Shown: piece by piece, positions 51,369 through 60,109 of the stretch
Position numbering within the stretch: position 1 is the first letter of the stretch
Layout: each line of letters opens with the position of its first letter
Origin: an uncultured Verrucomicrobiota bacterium
GTDB taxonomy: Bacteria > Verrucomicrobiota > Verrucomicrobiia > Opitutales > Seribacteraceae
Assembly: GCA_902612125.1 (NCBI GenBank)
Contig: CACMBV010000006.1
Location: 1-64,000, forward strand
Length of the DNA stretch: 64,000 nucleotides
Direction of reading: 5' to 3'
Notes under the pieces: generated by a model
Told to the model about the DNA's origin: nothing
Database searches by the model: none
What the model saw: the letters and a program-made list of their open reading frames with translations, nothing else
Made by a program: the position numbers and the translations under genes

Positions 51369-52964
51369 TTATAATTTTGGCGGACTTGACTTGCGTACTT
51401 TAACGAATTCTCGTGTAGCTCTTCTCTCTTTTTTGAGGTTTTTCTTTTTGGAAGCCTCGTTTACAAAAAGCGGAATAAATAGAAAAAAAGTACTTCCTTT
51501 TCCCTCCTCGGACACAAAGCCTATTTTACCGTTGTGATCTTCTATAAATAACTTCGAGTTGTAGAGGCCGAACCCTGATCCTTTCGTGGATTCCTTGGTG
51601 GAAAAGAAGGGGTCAAAAAGTTTATCTTTTATGGACTCAGCAATACCCTTGCCGTTATCAGATATACATACTTCAGCACCAGTGCACTTCGCAAACTCGG
51701 AATAACTTCTTTTATCCGCAAGTAAAGGAGCACCTTTATTGACCTTACGGACCGAAATGGAAATTCTCCCGGTTCTTTCAATTGCATCCCTTGCATTAAT
51801 GGCTAAGTTCAGAATAACCTGCCTAAATCCAGTTTCTTCGATAAAGGCGGGCAAGGCTTCCTTCCCAAAATTTGTTTTAATTTTGGCGCTTCTTGGAATA
51901 ATAATTTCAAGTAGATCCATTTGATCTTTTAGGAGTAGTCGCAAGTCCTGAACCGCACGGTTCGCTGGTTTTTCCCTGTGTAAGTCGATTATTCTTCTAA
52001 CAAGTTTTTGTGCCTGCATCGCACTTTTTTTAATCTGCCCCATACCATTAGCCATGGGGTCATCCTTTTCCATCATTCCAAAATATAACTCACTAATTGA
52101 GAAAATTCCGGCCATTAAATTGCTGAAGTCATGCACCAAACCGTTGGTTAGGGTTGCCAATCCTTCCCTCCACACAGAATTTGATAGACGATGCTCTGCG
52201 ATTGCTTGTCTCGTAATGTCGATTAAAACTCCATCGTAGCCTAAGAGTTTGCCTTGTGAGGTAATACTTGGAGTGCGAATGTCCAAAAGGTAAATAATCT
52301 GATGAGTTTTAGGAAGAACCACCCGGTAGGTGAAACTGAAGGTTTGTCCTTTTGGTTTTTGTAAACTGATTTCGTTGATGTAGTGTTCTCTGTCTTGTTC
52401 TAAAATCTTATTCAAAAATAATCCGCTATCCCTGGAAAATTCACGATACTCTTGAGGGAAAAGAAAGCGGATTCCCTTGGAAAGGTAGCTAAAGGTCATA
52501 TCAGGACGTTGGGTGAAGAAAATCCCGGGGAAATTGCTGATATAATCATCCAGACGGCTTTCAGCTTTTTGCAGTCTTACAAGGGTGCTAGCAATTGCTT
52601 TGGGGTTCTGCATTAAATCACCGAGGAATGCATCTTTTAAGGAGTCATGTGGAGCCAGTCCTGAGGTTATTGATAGAATTGAAATCTTGAGTTTAGGGTA
52701 TTTCTGATAAGTTATGTGTATTCCAATTGAATTTCTGTCACCCTTCCCTAGTGGTAAAAAGTATTTTGCTTTTTGCTTAACTTCAACTTTAGGGATTAGA
52801 AATTCCCACTCCTTTTCCATAGAAATCATGATTTGCCAAAAGGATTGCCCTTTGATTTTAGTGATTGGTTGTCCTACCCAATCACAAAATTCATCCGATG
52901 CTTCCAAGATGAAACCATTTGCCGCCAGAATAATTTGGCCATTTTCGAAGTGTGGTATCTTCAT
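51369..52964 (-). CDS. Soluble PAS-domain sensor histidine kinase
   Basis: 531 residues with no membrane segment. N-terminal PAS-like domain about 1-110 (IILAANGFILEASDEFCDWV), a second PAS about 140-265 (FPGIFFTQRPDMTFSYLSKG), then the phospho-acceptor helix with LVHDFSNLMAGIFSISE (about 278-294). The HATPase domain has NLAINARDAI (N box), ISDNGKGIAE (G1), and GSGFGLYNSKLFIEDHNGKI (G2). A basic tail follows. The architecture is like NtrB/FlgS/FleS sensors that work with sigma-54 activators. It is divergent from flgB, whose promoter is sigma-54 type, so control of flagellar genes is a reasonable inference; the response regulator is not in the window. Confidence 0.87.
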   Translation of the reverse strand: MKIPHFENGQIILAANGFILEASDEFCDWVGQPITKIKGQSFWQIMISMEKEWEFLIPKVEVKQKAKYFLPLGKGDRNSIGIHITYQKYPKLKISILSITSGLAPHDSLKDAFLGDLMQNPKAIASTLVRLQKAESRLDDYISNFPGIFFTQRPDMTFSYLSKGIRFLFPQEYREFSRDSGLFLNKILEQDREHYINEISLQKPKGQTFSFTYRVVLPKTHQIIYLLDIRTPSITSQGKLLGYDGVLIDITRQAIAEHRLSNSVWREGLATLTNGLVHDFSNLMAGIFSISELYFGMMEKDDPMANGMGQIKKSAMQAQKLVRRIIDLHREKPANRAVQDLRLLLKDQMDLLEIIIPRSAKIKTNFGKEALPAFIEETGFRQVILNLAINARDAIERTGRISISVRKVNKGAPLLADKRSYSEFAKCTGAEVCISDNGKGIAESIKDKLFDPFFSTKESTKGSGFGLYNSKLFIEDHNGKIGFVSEEGKGSTFFLFIPLFVNEASKKKNLKKERRATREFVKVRKSSPPKL

Positions 52965-53053
52965 AAAATCTTAAGGTTTACAGTGAGGTTCTAATCTTGG
53001 CAATCAACTTGCTCAAGAGACACACTTTAGTTTAAACCTTGAACAAGTTTTTT

Positions 53054-53069
53054 TGGCACAAATTCTGCA
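53054..53069 (+). promoter_or_regulatory. Sigma-54 promoter of the flagellar cluster
   Basis: TGGCAC (53054-53059), five nt, then CTGCA (53065-53069). The GG of the -24 element and GC of the -12 element are exactly ten nt apart, as required for RpoN recognition. It lies about 12 bp upstream of the flgB start codon at 53081, so the leader would be very short. Activation would need an enhancer-binding protein. Confidence 0.75.
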
Positions 53070-53080
53070 TTGTTTGATCC

Positions 53081-53470
53081 ATGCCAGCAGTCTTAGACAA
53101 CCTATACAATCAAGAAAATTATCTGATTTCAAAAAAGCTTCTTGATGCTACTCATCTCAGGCACGAAGCACTATCCAATAACATAGCCAATGTGGAGACT
53201 CCAGGATTCAAAAGGAGGGATCTGCCCCAAACCTTTTCCGTCGAGTTAAGGCGTGCTGTTGACCGAAAGGATTTTCGTAGGGTGAAAGCCTTGCTTCCTC
53301 GAAGTGCGGAAGACAGACAGGCTAAACCCGTACGGATGGACGGCAACACCGTCCAGTTAGACGAGGAACTCTTAGCGATGAACCGTAATGCTCTCAACTA
53401 TGAGTACCTTACTGGAGCAGTGGGCGGTACCATCAAAACCATCAATAAAGCCATTCGCGGTCGGGGCTAA
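53081..53470 (+). CDS. flgB: FlgB, proximal rod protein
   Basis: 129 residues. Flagellar basal-body rod protein. The N-terminal rod motif is HEALSNNIANVETPGFKRRDL (about 28-48). The C-terminal segment VQLDEELLAMNRNALNYEYL and TGAVGGTIKTINKAI completes the coiled ends that polymerise with the hook-rod family. It starts the cluster downstream of the sigma-54 promoter. flgC begins 15 bp after its stop. Confidence 0.95.
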   Translation: MPAVLDNLYNQENYLISKKLLDATHLRHEALSNNIANVETPGFKRRDLPQTFSVELRRAVDRKDFRRVKALLPRSAEDRQAKPVRMDGNTVQLDEELLAMNRNALNYEYLTGAVGGTIKTINKAIRGRG

Positions 53471-53485
53471 TAGGAAAATTTTACC

Positions 53486-53926
53486 ATGAGTATGAATCTT
53501 ATTCCCGGAATCGAATCCACAGGAAGTGCTTTGTCGGCTGAAAAGATTCGCCTTGAAATTATTGCTCAAAATATTGCCAACTCCAACACCACCCAAGATG
53601 CTTCGGGGAATGTTTACAAACGCAAGGAAGTCGTTTTTGAGGAATTTATCAAAATTCCCGAAAGGAGAATACCAGGTTATGTGGACGAAAATCTGTACCA
53701 AGGCGTCAGAGTTACGGATGTTATGGACGATCAAACCCCTGGAAGAATGATTTACAACCCTGGGCATCCTCACGCAAATGAAGACGGAATGGTTGAAATG
53801 CCAAATGTGGATGTTTCCCGTGAAATGGTAGATCTTATTAGTGCTTCGAGAGCCTACGAGGCTAATTTAACCGTCGTAAAAACCTCTAGAAGAATGGCCC
53901 AGCAAGCTTTGGCCATTGGTAAATAG
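53486..53926 (+). CDS. flgC: FlgC, proximal rod protein
   Basis: 146 residues, the usual size. N-terminal LEIIAQNIANSNTTQDASGN and C-terminal VDVSREMVDLISASRAYEAN then VVKTSRRMAQQALAIGK are the conserved rod signatures. Forms the proximal rod with FlgB and FlgF. It lies between flgB and fliE. Confidence 0.95.
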   Translation: MSMNLIPGIESTGSALSAEKIRLEIIAQNIANSNTTQDASGNVYKRKEVVFEEFIKIPERRIPGYVDENLYQGVRVTDVMDDQTPGRMIYNPGHPHANEDGMVEMPNVDVSREMVDLISASRAYEANLTVVKTSRRMAQQALAIGK

Positions 53927-53933
53927 TATTATT

Positions 53934-54341
53934 GTGAACGAAATATCTTCTTTACCCAGTCTCAACGATTTGCTCACGCAAAATCCTAATCTTCGCCCCA
54001 ACAGCCAAGCCGAACGACTCGCTCAAAATTTTGAGAATCGAACCAATGCCATTAGCTCTCCTGACCGCGTAGGGTCTCCTGTACAATTAGACCGAACCGC
54101 ACCTGTCGATCGCGTTACAGCTCCCGGTTTCGCTCAAATGTTCGAGAAGTTTATTAAAGGGGTGGATCAAAAAAAGAAAATCTCAGCAAGAGAGACTCAG
54201 GATTTGATTCTTGGCAGGTCCGATAACATACACGAAGCAGTTGTTAAGTCACAGGAAGCTGGGGTGGCATTCAATTTGATGATCGAAGTAAGAAACAAAC
54301 TCGTGGACTCTTACAAAGAATTAATGAGAATGCAGGTATAG
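53934..54341 (+). CDS. fliE: FliE, rod-MS ring junction protein
   Basis: 135 residues from GTG 53934, preferred over a TTG at 53916 that would overlap flgC. The C-terminal half (GFAQMFEKFIKGVDQKKKI, NIHEAVVKSQEAGVAFNLMI, and VRNKLVDSYKELMRMQV) is FliE; the N-terminal ~60 residues are longer than the ~100-residue standard and low in complexity. It links the rod to FliF. Confidence 0.88.
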   Translation: MNEISSLPSLNDLLTQNPNLRPNSQAERLAQNFENRTNAISSPDRVGSPVQLDRTAPVDRVTAPGFAQMFEKFIKGVDQKKKISARETQDLILGRSDNIHEAVVKSQEAGVAFNLMIEVRNKLVDSYKELMRMQV

Positions 54342-54358
54342 TTTAGAAGATTTCATAT

Positions 54359-55918
54359 ATGAAAGAAAGATTTGAGAAGTTAGGAAAATTATGGGGGAAT
54401 TTACCAGGCTCAAAAAAAGCAACCTTACTCACAGCAGCGTTGGGTGTCGTGGGGCTAAGTTTTGCGATTTTGCTGTGGTCGGGCGGAAGCACGCAGATGC
54501 GTGTATTGGTAAGCGGTGCAGATCCCAAAGACTTGGGTGAAGTCGTGGAGATTTTAAAAACCAACCAAATTCCCTTTGAGTACAACGAAGCAGGTGATTC
54601 AATTCTTGTTCCTGAAGATAAGAGAGCCTCGATGAGAATGGAACTGGCCATGAAAGGCCTACCAAAGACCGGGGATGTTGGTTTCGAGATTTTTGATGAA
54701 GGAAACTTTGGCATCAGTGATTTCGTTCAAAGAACTAACCACACCCGTGCCATTCAGGGTGAATTGGCAAGAACCATAAGCATGATGGATGCCATACGTT
54801 CGGCTAAGGTCTTCGTGGTTAAGCCTGAAAACAACCTCTTATTAAGTGAAGATCCCAATGACCGACCAAGTGCTTCTGTTTATGTGGATACCGGTGGAAA
54901 CACGCTTGATAAAAACTCCGTTATCGCAATACAGTTTCTTGTATCCCGGGCGGTCAAGGGAGTCAATAAATCTCATGTTTCCGTGATGGATAATCAAGGG
55001 AATCTTCTTTCGGAAGAGGGGGAAGATGGCGGTGGTGCAGGAGGGGTAGCAGGACAACTCATGAAGGCATATCAAGCTCAAGAGAGAAGGCTTGAACAAA
55101 AAATCGAAACCATGCTTGCGAGGATTGTCGGTAAAGAAAATGTGGTGGCAAGAGTTTCAGTCAATCTTGACACTAAATCTTCGACCTTACTGGATGAAAA
55201 ATTTGATCCCGAAGGACAAGTGCCTCGCACATCCACCACTGATAAAGATGAGGCAACTACCGTTGAGACTCAGCCACAAAGCAACGCGACTGGAATGGGG
55301 GCTAATGTGCCTAATGTGAGCCAGGATGCCACCCAACAGGAGCCGATCATGGCGCAAAGTGATGAAAAGAGGGAATCCAAGACCACTGATTTTGAGATAA
55401 GTCGTACCCTGAAAGAAGAAATGCAGGAACCTGGTGCGATTATCGGCCGAAGTGCCGCGGTCCTAATCGCCAAAGGTGAATCCCCGAGAACCGTGGATCA
55501 GATTGAGGATATTCATGATGCGGTAGTTAACGCAATAGGAGCCCGTTTTGATCAGGTTGACTTAGATACCCATGTTACGGTCCATGAAGTCGAATTTCTT
55601 CCTGCATTTATGGGACCTGCCGGTGAAACCTTCAATCAATTTGATCATATTTTGCAAACCTATGGACACCACATCAAGAACCTAGTTGGAGTTGTTTTGG
55701 CACTTGTGATTTTCGTGATGTTTCTGCGGATGCTTAAAAAGTTTAAGCCAAGTGATGCTGAGGTTCAGGTATTGGATGAAGACGATCAGCAATTGCTTAC
55801 TGGAACTAGGACTCTTGGCAGCGGGCTTACCCCAGAACTTTTAAATGATTTAATCCAGGAAAAACCTGATAATGTAGGAACGGCTCTCCGTAAATATCTT
55901 GAGACTGGAGCAAAATAA
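54359..55918 (+). CDS. fliF: FliF, flagellar MS-ring protein
   Basis: 519 residues with two membrane helices (about 22-42 and 440-460; NLVGVVLALVIFVMFLRML). Between them are ring-building motifs (RVLVSGADPKDLGEVVEILK, MRMELAMKGLPKTGDVGFEI, then NHTRAIQGELARTISMMDAI). The C-terminal cytoplasmic tail (LLNDLIQEKPDNVGTALRKY) is the FliG-binding segment. It forms the membrane ring on which the motor and export gate assemble. Confidence 0.96.
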   Translation: MKERFEKLGKLWGNLPGSKKATLLTAALGVVGLSFAILLWSGGSTQMRVLVSGADPKDLGEVVEILKTNQIPFEYNEAGDSILVPEDKRASMRMELAMKGLPKTGDVGFEIFDEGNFGISDFVQRTNHTRAIQGELARTISMMDAIRSAKVFVVKPENNLLLSEDPNDRPSASVYVDTGGNTLDKNSVIAIQFLVSRAVKGVNKSHVSVMDNQGNLLSEEGEDGGGAGGVAGQLMKAYQAQERRLEQKIETMLARIVGKENVVARVSVNLDTKSSTLLDEKFDPEGQVPRTSTTDKDEATTVETQPQSNATGMGANVPNVSQDATQQEPIMAQSDEKRESKTTDFEISRTLKEEMQEPGAIIGRSAAVLIAKGESPRTVDQIEDIHDAVVNAIGARFDQVDLDTHVTVHEVEFLPAFMGPAGETFNQFDHILQTYGHHIKNLVGVVLALVIFVMFLRMLKKFKPSDAEVQVLDEDDQQLLTGTRTLGSGLTPELLNDLIQEKPDNVGTALRKYLETGAK

Positions 55919-55923
55919 TCCGT

Positions 55924-57003
55924 TTGTCAGGAACTGGAGTCGATAGAGAAGTACGCATCATGGAAGAGGTCGAAGAAGAAGAGAGTGTAGCTGATAGGTA
56001 CGCTAAAATGGTTAAGCATGACAAACTAGCCTTGCTCATGATCGCCTTAGGTCCAGACGCTGCGTCTACCCTTCTTAAAAGGTTTGACGCCAAGGATGCA
56101 GAAAATATCTGCAAACGCATTGGTGACTTCCCAATTGTTGAACAGGAACTTAAAGATTGCGTGCTAGACGAATTTTCAGAAATTATTGAGTCTAGTGTAA
56201 ATTCGAATTTAGGGGGAATGAATTTCGCCCAAAAGACCCTCGAAATGGCACATGGTTCCTTGAAGGCAAATAACATTATGAACCGCATAGCCCCCGTCCG
56301 TGATTCCCTCGATTTCATGGACGACATCAAAGAGATGGATTCTGGGCAAATATACAATGTTTTGCGTTTCGAACAGCCACAAACCATTGCTTTCGTACTG
56401 GCAAATGTGGACCCCGATAAAGCATCGGAAGTGTTGCAACTTATGGCCCCCAATGTTCAGGAACAAGTGATTGAAAGAGTGGGTTCTATGGAAACCACGC
56501 CAATGGATCAAATTGAAGTTGTAGCCACAACTCTTGGCTCTCGAGTTGGTTCCAAGGGGCAATCCCCTCAAGTCAAAACTGGTGGCGTAAAATCAGCCGC
56601 AGACTTGTTAAATTGGTTCGACAAAGAGGAAGGAAAGGAACTGCTGAAAAGTATTGAGAAACGAAATCCCAAGTTGGGCGGCTCAATACGTCAGAGGATG
56701 TTCCGTTTTGAGGATTTGGTAAGACTAAGTCCCGGGGATATTGCAAAGATCACCAAAGAAGTGGATCAAGATGACCTCGTGATCTCTCTCAAAAATGCTT
56801 CAGCTGAACTCAAAAAAATCATTTATTCAACTATGTCCAAAAGAGCGGTTGAAGCGTTGGAAGAACAACTTGGATTTTTGGGGCCCAAGCGTTTATCAGA
56901 AGTCGAGGCGGCCCAAGATCGTGTAATTCAAATCGTTCGCGAACTCGAGGAGGATGAGGAAATCATACTCGATACAGGAGGCAGCGACGTTGTCGTTCAG
57001 TAA
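55924..57003 (+). CDS. fliG: FliG, rotor/switch protein
   Basis: 359 residues from TTG 55924, or 347 from ATG 55960, which has gagaag about 9 nt upstream and may be the real start. N-terminal FliF-binding domain (LALLMIALGPDAASTLLKRF), middle domain (RFEQPQTIAFVLANVDPDKA with EHPQ-like EQPQ, about 151-154), C-terminal motor domain (RQRMFRFEDLVRLSPGDIAK) with the charged torque helix and the MSKRAVEALEEQL segment. Overlaps the fliH start by 14 nt. Confidence 0.95.
   Translation: MSGTGVDREVRIMEEVEEEESVADRYAKMVKHDKLALLMIALGPDAASTLLKRFDAKDAENICKRIGDFPIVEQELKDCVLDEFSEIIESSVNSNLGGMNFAQKTLEMAHGSLKANNIMNRIAPVRDSLDFMDDIKEMDSGQIYNVLRFEQPQTIAFVLANVDPDKASEVLQLMAPNVQEQVIERVGSMETTPMDQIEVVATTLGSRVGSKGQSPQVKTGGVKSAADLLNWFDKEEGKELLKSIEKRNPKLGGSIRQRMFRFEDLVRLSPGDIAKITKEVDQDDLVISLKNASAELKKIIYSTMSKRAVEALEEQLGFLGPKRLSEVEAAQDRVIQIVRELEEDEEIILDTGGSDVVVQ
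56976..56981 (+). promoter_or_regulatory. Ribosome binding site deciding the fliH start
   Basis: AGGAGG ends 8 nt before TTG 56990, inside the 3' end of fliG. It favours this start over ATG 56954, which would be far longer upstream and sits within a Glu-rich codon run of fliG. Confidence 0.6.
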
Positions 57004-57667
57004 GTCTATACCATTCCCTGTGCCTCCGAGCGGGTTTAAGGTTTCGTTTATCGGGAAGCCTGACATTCCGGCGGAGCAATTTTCCTCAGCGAACACCGAA
57101 TCTTACAATCGCGGTAAATCCGAGGCAACCAGCTTTTACCAGACAGAAATTAAAAAATTGCGTGAAGAGATAGCAACTCAACAAAGACAACTTCTTGGTG
57201 AAATCAATCAGAGGGTAGTTTCGACCGTCGAAGAATTGAACAAAAGGTTGCCGGATTTAGTGATCGGAATTGCCGAGCGGGTTTTGGGCCAAATCAAACT
57301 AGACGGACAAGGGATCGAACAATTAGTAAAATCAATGATAGGAGAATTTGCTGATGAAAATGAGAAACTTGAAGTCTATTTAAATCCTCAGGATTTGGAC
57401 CTTCTAAAGGGATTGCGTAGAACCGAAAACGCAAGCGAGGCATCTGATGAAGAAAATGAAGAAGGTTTTGCCAGTGCTATTGCCGGGATTTTTGATGGAC
57501 TTGAGGGAGATGACGCATTACTGAGTGAATATCCTGAAGTGAAGTTTTTTGTTGATGACTCCCTGGAAAGTGGAGATTGTCAAATTAAAAGCAGATTTGG
57601 TCTATTGGACGGAAGGGTTGCTACGAAACTCAGAAAGATCGAAGAGGAGCTTCGGGGTAATGATTAA
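56990..57667 (+). CDS. fliH: FliH, export ATPase regulator
   Basis: 225 residues from TTG 56990 (strong AGGAGG upstream). The N-terminal SKSIPFPVPPSGFKVSF is followed by a long coiled coil (about 45-90; QTEIKKLREEIATQQRQLLG) and a C-terminal domain typical of FliH/YscL, including LVIGIAERVLGQIKLDG and YPEVKFFVDDSLESGDCQIK. It binds FliI and FliN and controls the export ATPase. It overlaps fliI by 8 nt. Confidence 0.9.
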   Translation: MSFSKSIPFPVPPSGFKVSFIGKPDIPAEQFSSANTESYNRGKSEATSFYQTEIKKLREEIATQQRQLLGEINQRVVSTVEELNKRLPDLVIGIAERVLGQIKLDGQGIEQLVKSMIGEFADENEKLEVYLNPQDLDLLKGLRRTENASEASDEENEEGFASAIAGIFDGLEGDDALLSEYPEVKFFVDDSLESGDCQIKSRFGLLDGRVATKLRKIEEELRGND

Positions 57668-58982
57668 TTCCCTGCACGAAAGATTTTCCCTTATGGAGCA
57701 GGGAATTCGCGGAGTGCGAACCACTGATAAAATTGGAACCGTCAAAAGAGTGACCGGGCTGATTATAGAATCAGAGGGACCGGAATGCTCTATCGGGCAG
57801 GTATGTTCGATTACCTCCGAAAGACACAATCAGAAAACAGAGGCACAAGTGGTTGGCTTTCGGGAGAATGTTGTTCTTCTTATGGCCTTGGAGAGTGTTC
57901 ATTTAATCCACCCCGGATGTAAGGTTGTATCCAAGAAGAATTCCAACGCCGTGCCATGCGGTCCTTCTCTTTTGGGAAGAATTATTGATGGGATGGGTAG
58001 ACCCATTGACGGCAAAGGTCCTTTGCTTGCTCCACAACGAGAGGGTTTTCATGCCGAGCCTCCAAACCCACTATCTCGAGGTTTGATTTCTGATCATTTT
58101 AGCACGGGCATTAAATCTATTGACACCTTCGTTCCCCTCGGGGTGGGGCAGAGAATTGGAATTTTTGCGGGTAGCGGAGTCGGGAAGTCTATTCTTTTGG
58201 GAATGATTGCGAGGGGATCGGATGCTGATATAAATGTAATTTCATTGGTTGGGGAGCGTGGTCGTGAGCTCAAAGAGTTTGTCGAACAAGATTTGGGATC
58301 CGAAGGTTTGGCTCGGTCCGTGATTGTTGTCTCCACCTCCGATCAGCCAGCACCCATGCGTATACGTGCTTCCATTCTCGCCACTGCTATTTCTGAAGGT
58401 TTCCGGAATGAAGGAAAGAAAGTTCTTCTGCTCATGGATTCTTTGACTCGTTTTGCCATGGCTCAACGTGAGATAGGCTTGGCTACGGGTGAACCTCCTG
58501 CCTCCAGGGGTTATGTGCCCTCCGTTTTTTCTATGCTTCCCAAAATACTCGAAAGAACGGGTACCGCCGAAACCGGTGCGATCACTGCAATTTATACGGT
58601 TTTGGTGGAGGGGGATGATATGAATGAACCGGTTGCAGATGCCGTCCGTGGTTTTCTGGACGGTCATATTGTGCTTAGTCGTAAGCTTGCCAATGCAAAC
58701 CATTTTCCCGCTGTTGATGTGTTGAGTAGCGTAAGTCGTTTAGATCGTGCAGTTTGTACGGAAGATGAGATGGCGTTCATCTCTGAGGCCCGTGATTTGC
58801 TCTCAGTTTACCGTCATAATGAGGACCTAATAAATGTCGGAGCGTATGTAAAAAACAGCAACCCCAAAATAGACCGAGCGATTGAAAAATTTGAACCCAT
58901 GGAATCTTTTCTAAAGCAGCGTTATGATAGCTTGAGTACTAGGTCTGATGCCTTTTCCGAGTTGGGGGATATTTTTAAATGA
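57660..58982 (+). CDS. fliI: FliI, flagellar export ATPase
   Basis: 440 residues from ATG 57660 (gaggag about 10 nt upstream); the longer frame from 57549 overlaps fliH and is unsupported. Walker A GIFAGSGVGKSILLGMI (about 168-184), Walker B KVLLLMDSLTRFAMAQREIG (about 259-278), then GEPPASRGYVPSVFSMLP and the arginine-finger region DGHIVLSRKLANANHFPAVD. F1-like hexameric ATPase energising flagellar export. Overlaps fliJ by 4 nt (ATGA). Confidence 0.96.
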   Translation: MINSLHERFSLMEQGIRGVRTTDKIGTVKRVTGLIIESEGPECSIGQVCSITSERHNQKTEAQVVGFRENVVLLMALESVHLIHPGCKVVSKKNSNAVPCGPSLLGRIIDGMGRPIDGKGPLLAPQREGFHAEPPNPLSRGLISDHFSTGIKSIDTFVPLGVGQRIGIFAGSGVGKSILLGMIARGSDADINVISLVGERGRELKEFVEQDLGSEGLARSVIVVSTSDQPAPMRIRASILATAISEGFRNEGKKVLLLMDSLTRFAMAQREIGLATGEPPASRGYVPSVFSMLPKILERTGTAETGAITAIYTVLVEGDDMNEPVADAVRGFLDGHIVLSRKLANANHFPAVDVLSSVSRLDRAVCTEDEMAFISEARDLLSVYRHNEDLINVGAYVKNSNPKIDRAIEKFEPMESFLKQRYDSLSTRSDAFSELGDIFK

Positions 58983-59431
58983 AAGTCTTTACTTTCAGAT
59001 TAGAGACTCTTTTGCATTTGAGAGAAATTGCTCGAGATAAAGCACTTGCATCCTATGCGAAAGCCATTAACCAAAGACAAGAAATGGAAAAAGCTTTGCA
59101 TGACCACAGTTTGTATCTTGAGGATTTACAACTGCAGATCAGCCTAAAAAGGAAAGATAGCTTTGTTGGTTTTTCGGAAGAAGCTTTTGATCTGTCTGTA
59201 AAAACAGCCAAGGAAAGAATTATCGACGCACACAAGGATCTACAAGAGTCGCTCCATTCTGAAAACGCCAAAAAAAAAATCTATCTCAAGACGGACACGG
59301 AATGTAAAAGTCTCCTCAAATTAAAAGAAAAACAACTACATGAACATTTATGTAAGGAATCCTTGAGGGAAGAAAGAGAATTAGATGATATTATAGGCGG
59401 CCGATTCGTTTTTAACAATATTAGCAACTAA
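58979..59431 (+). CDS. fliJ: FliJ, export chaperone
   Basis: 150 residues, almost entirely coiled coil, with the FliJ start KVFTFRLETLLHLREIARDK. FliJ sits in the centre of the FliI ring and escorts substrates. Start overlaps the fliI stop as ATGA. A MotE-like gene begins 6 bp after its stop. Confidence 0.88.
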   Translation: MKVFTFRLETLLHLREIARDKALASYAKAINQRQEMEKALHDHSLYLEDLQLQISLKRKDSFVGFSEEAFDLSVKTAKERIIDAHKDLQESLHSENAKKKIYLKTDTECKSLLKLKEKQLHEHLCKESLREERELDDIIGGRFVFNNISN

Positions 59432-59436
59432 TTATT

Positions 59437-60102
59437 ATGAAAATCTCACCCACTTTGCTCGTCCTACTTGCCGTTGTGCTTTCAGTTGGCAGTTCCGGTG
59501 CCATGTTATGGTTAAATTACGATGCCATTTTTAAACCTAAGCCAGTGATTAAAGCTGAGTTCACCAGTGTGGAGTTTGATGCGGATGATACAAGTTATTC
59601 TCCTGCAGAAACTCATTCAATGAATCAGTTGTCGAAAGAACTGACGGCATTGAAAGAAAGACTGCTTGAACGAGAAAACGAATTGGACGCTAGGGAATCA
59701 GCCATTTCCATGGATTTGGAATCACTTGAGAAACAAAAAAAAGAATTGAAACAAATCAGGGAAGATCTTGCCTCGAGGCTTGCCGATTTTGAAGCGAGAC
59801 AAGGTCAGGACCTTAGTGAGGAACAGCTAAAAGAATATAAAGATACTTCAAGAAGATGGATTGAAATGGGACCGGAAGTGGCCAGTGTTGAACTCCAAAA
59901 CTGGAGGCAAAAGAGGCGATTTGAAGAAGCTCTGACCATTTTTGAATTTCTAAAGCCTGAAGAAAAAGCCCCTATCATAGCCTTTATGCTGAATAGCGAT
60001 GAAGATTCCCTCATTGAGTTGGCGGATGCCTTGGCGATGAGGGACCGTGGTCTTTTGCCAAGTGTCGAGGCTGAGAGCATTGCTAATCCTCTGCAAAACT
60101 AA
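59437..60102 (+). CDS. MotE-like flagellar coiled-coil membrane protein
   Basis: 221 residues. One N-terminal membrane helix (about 5-27; LLVLLAVVLSVGSSGAMLWL), a long coiled coil (about 70-135; ELTALKERLLERENELDARE), and a C-terminal domain with MgtE-N-like helices (FEEALTIFEFLKPEEKAPII, DSLIELADALAMRD). In many flagellar operons a MotE/FliJ-adjacent protein of this type stabilises the stator protein MotC or the motor; the exact role here is inferred from position and layout. Confidence 0.65.
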   Translation: MKISPTLLVLLAVVLSVGSSGAMLWLNYDAIFKPKPVIKAEFTSVEFDADDTSYSPAETHSMNQLSKELTALKERLLERENELDARESAISMDLESLEKQKKELKQIREDLASRLADFEARQGQDLSEEQLKEYKDTSRRWIEMGPEVASVELQNWRQKRRFEEALTIFEFLKPEEKAPIIAFMLNSDEDSLIELADALAMRDRGLLPSVEAESIANPLQN

Positions 60103-60109
60103 TTTCTGG

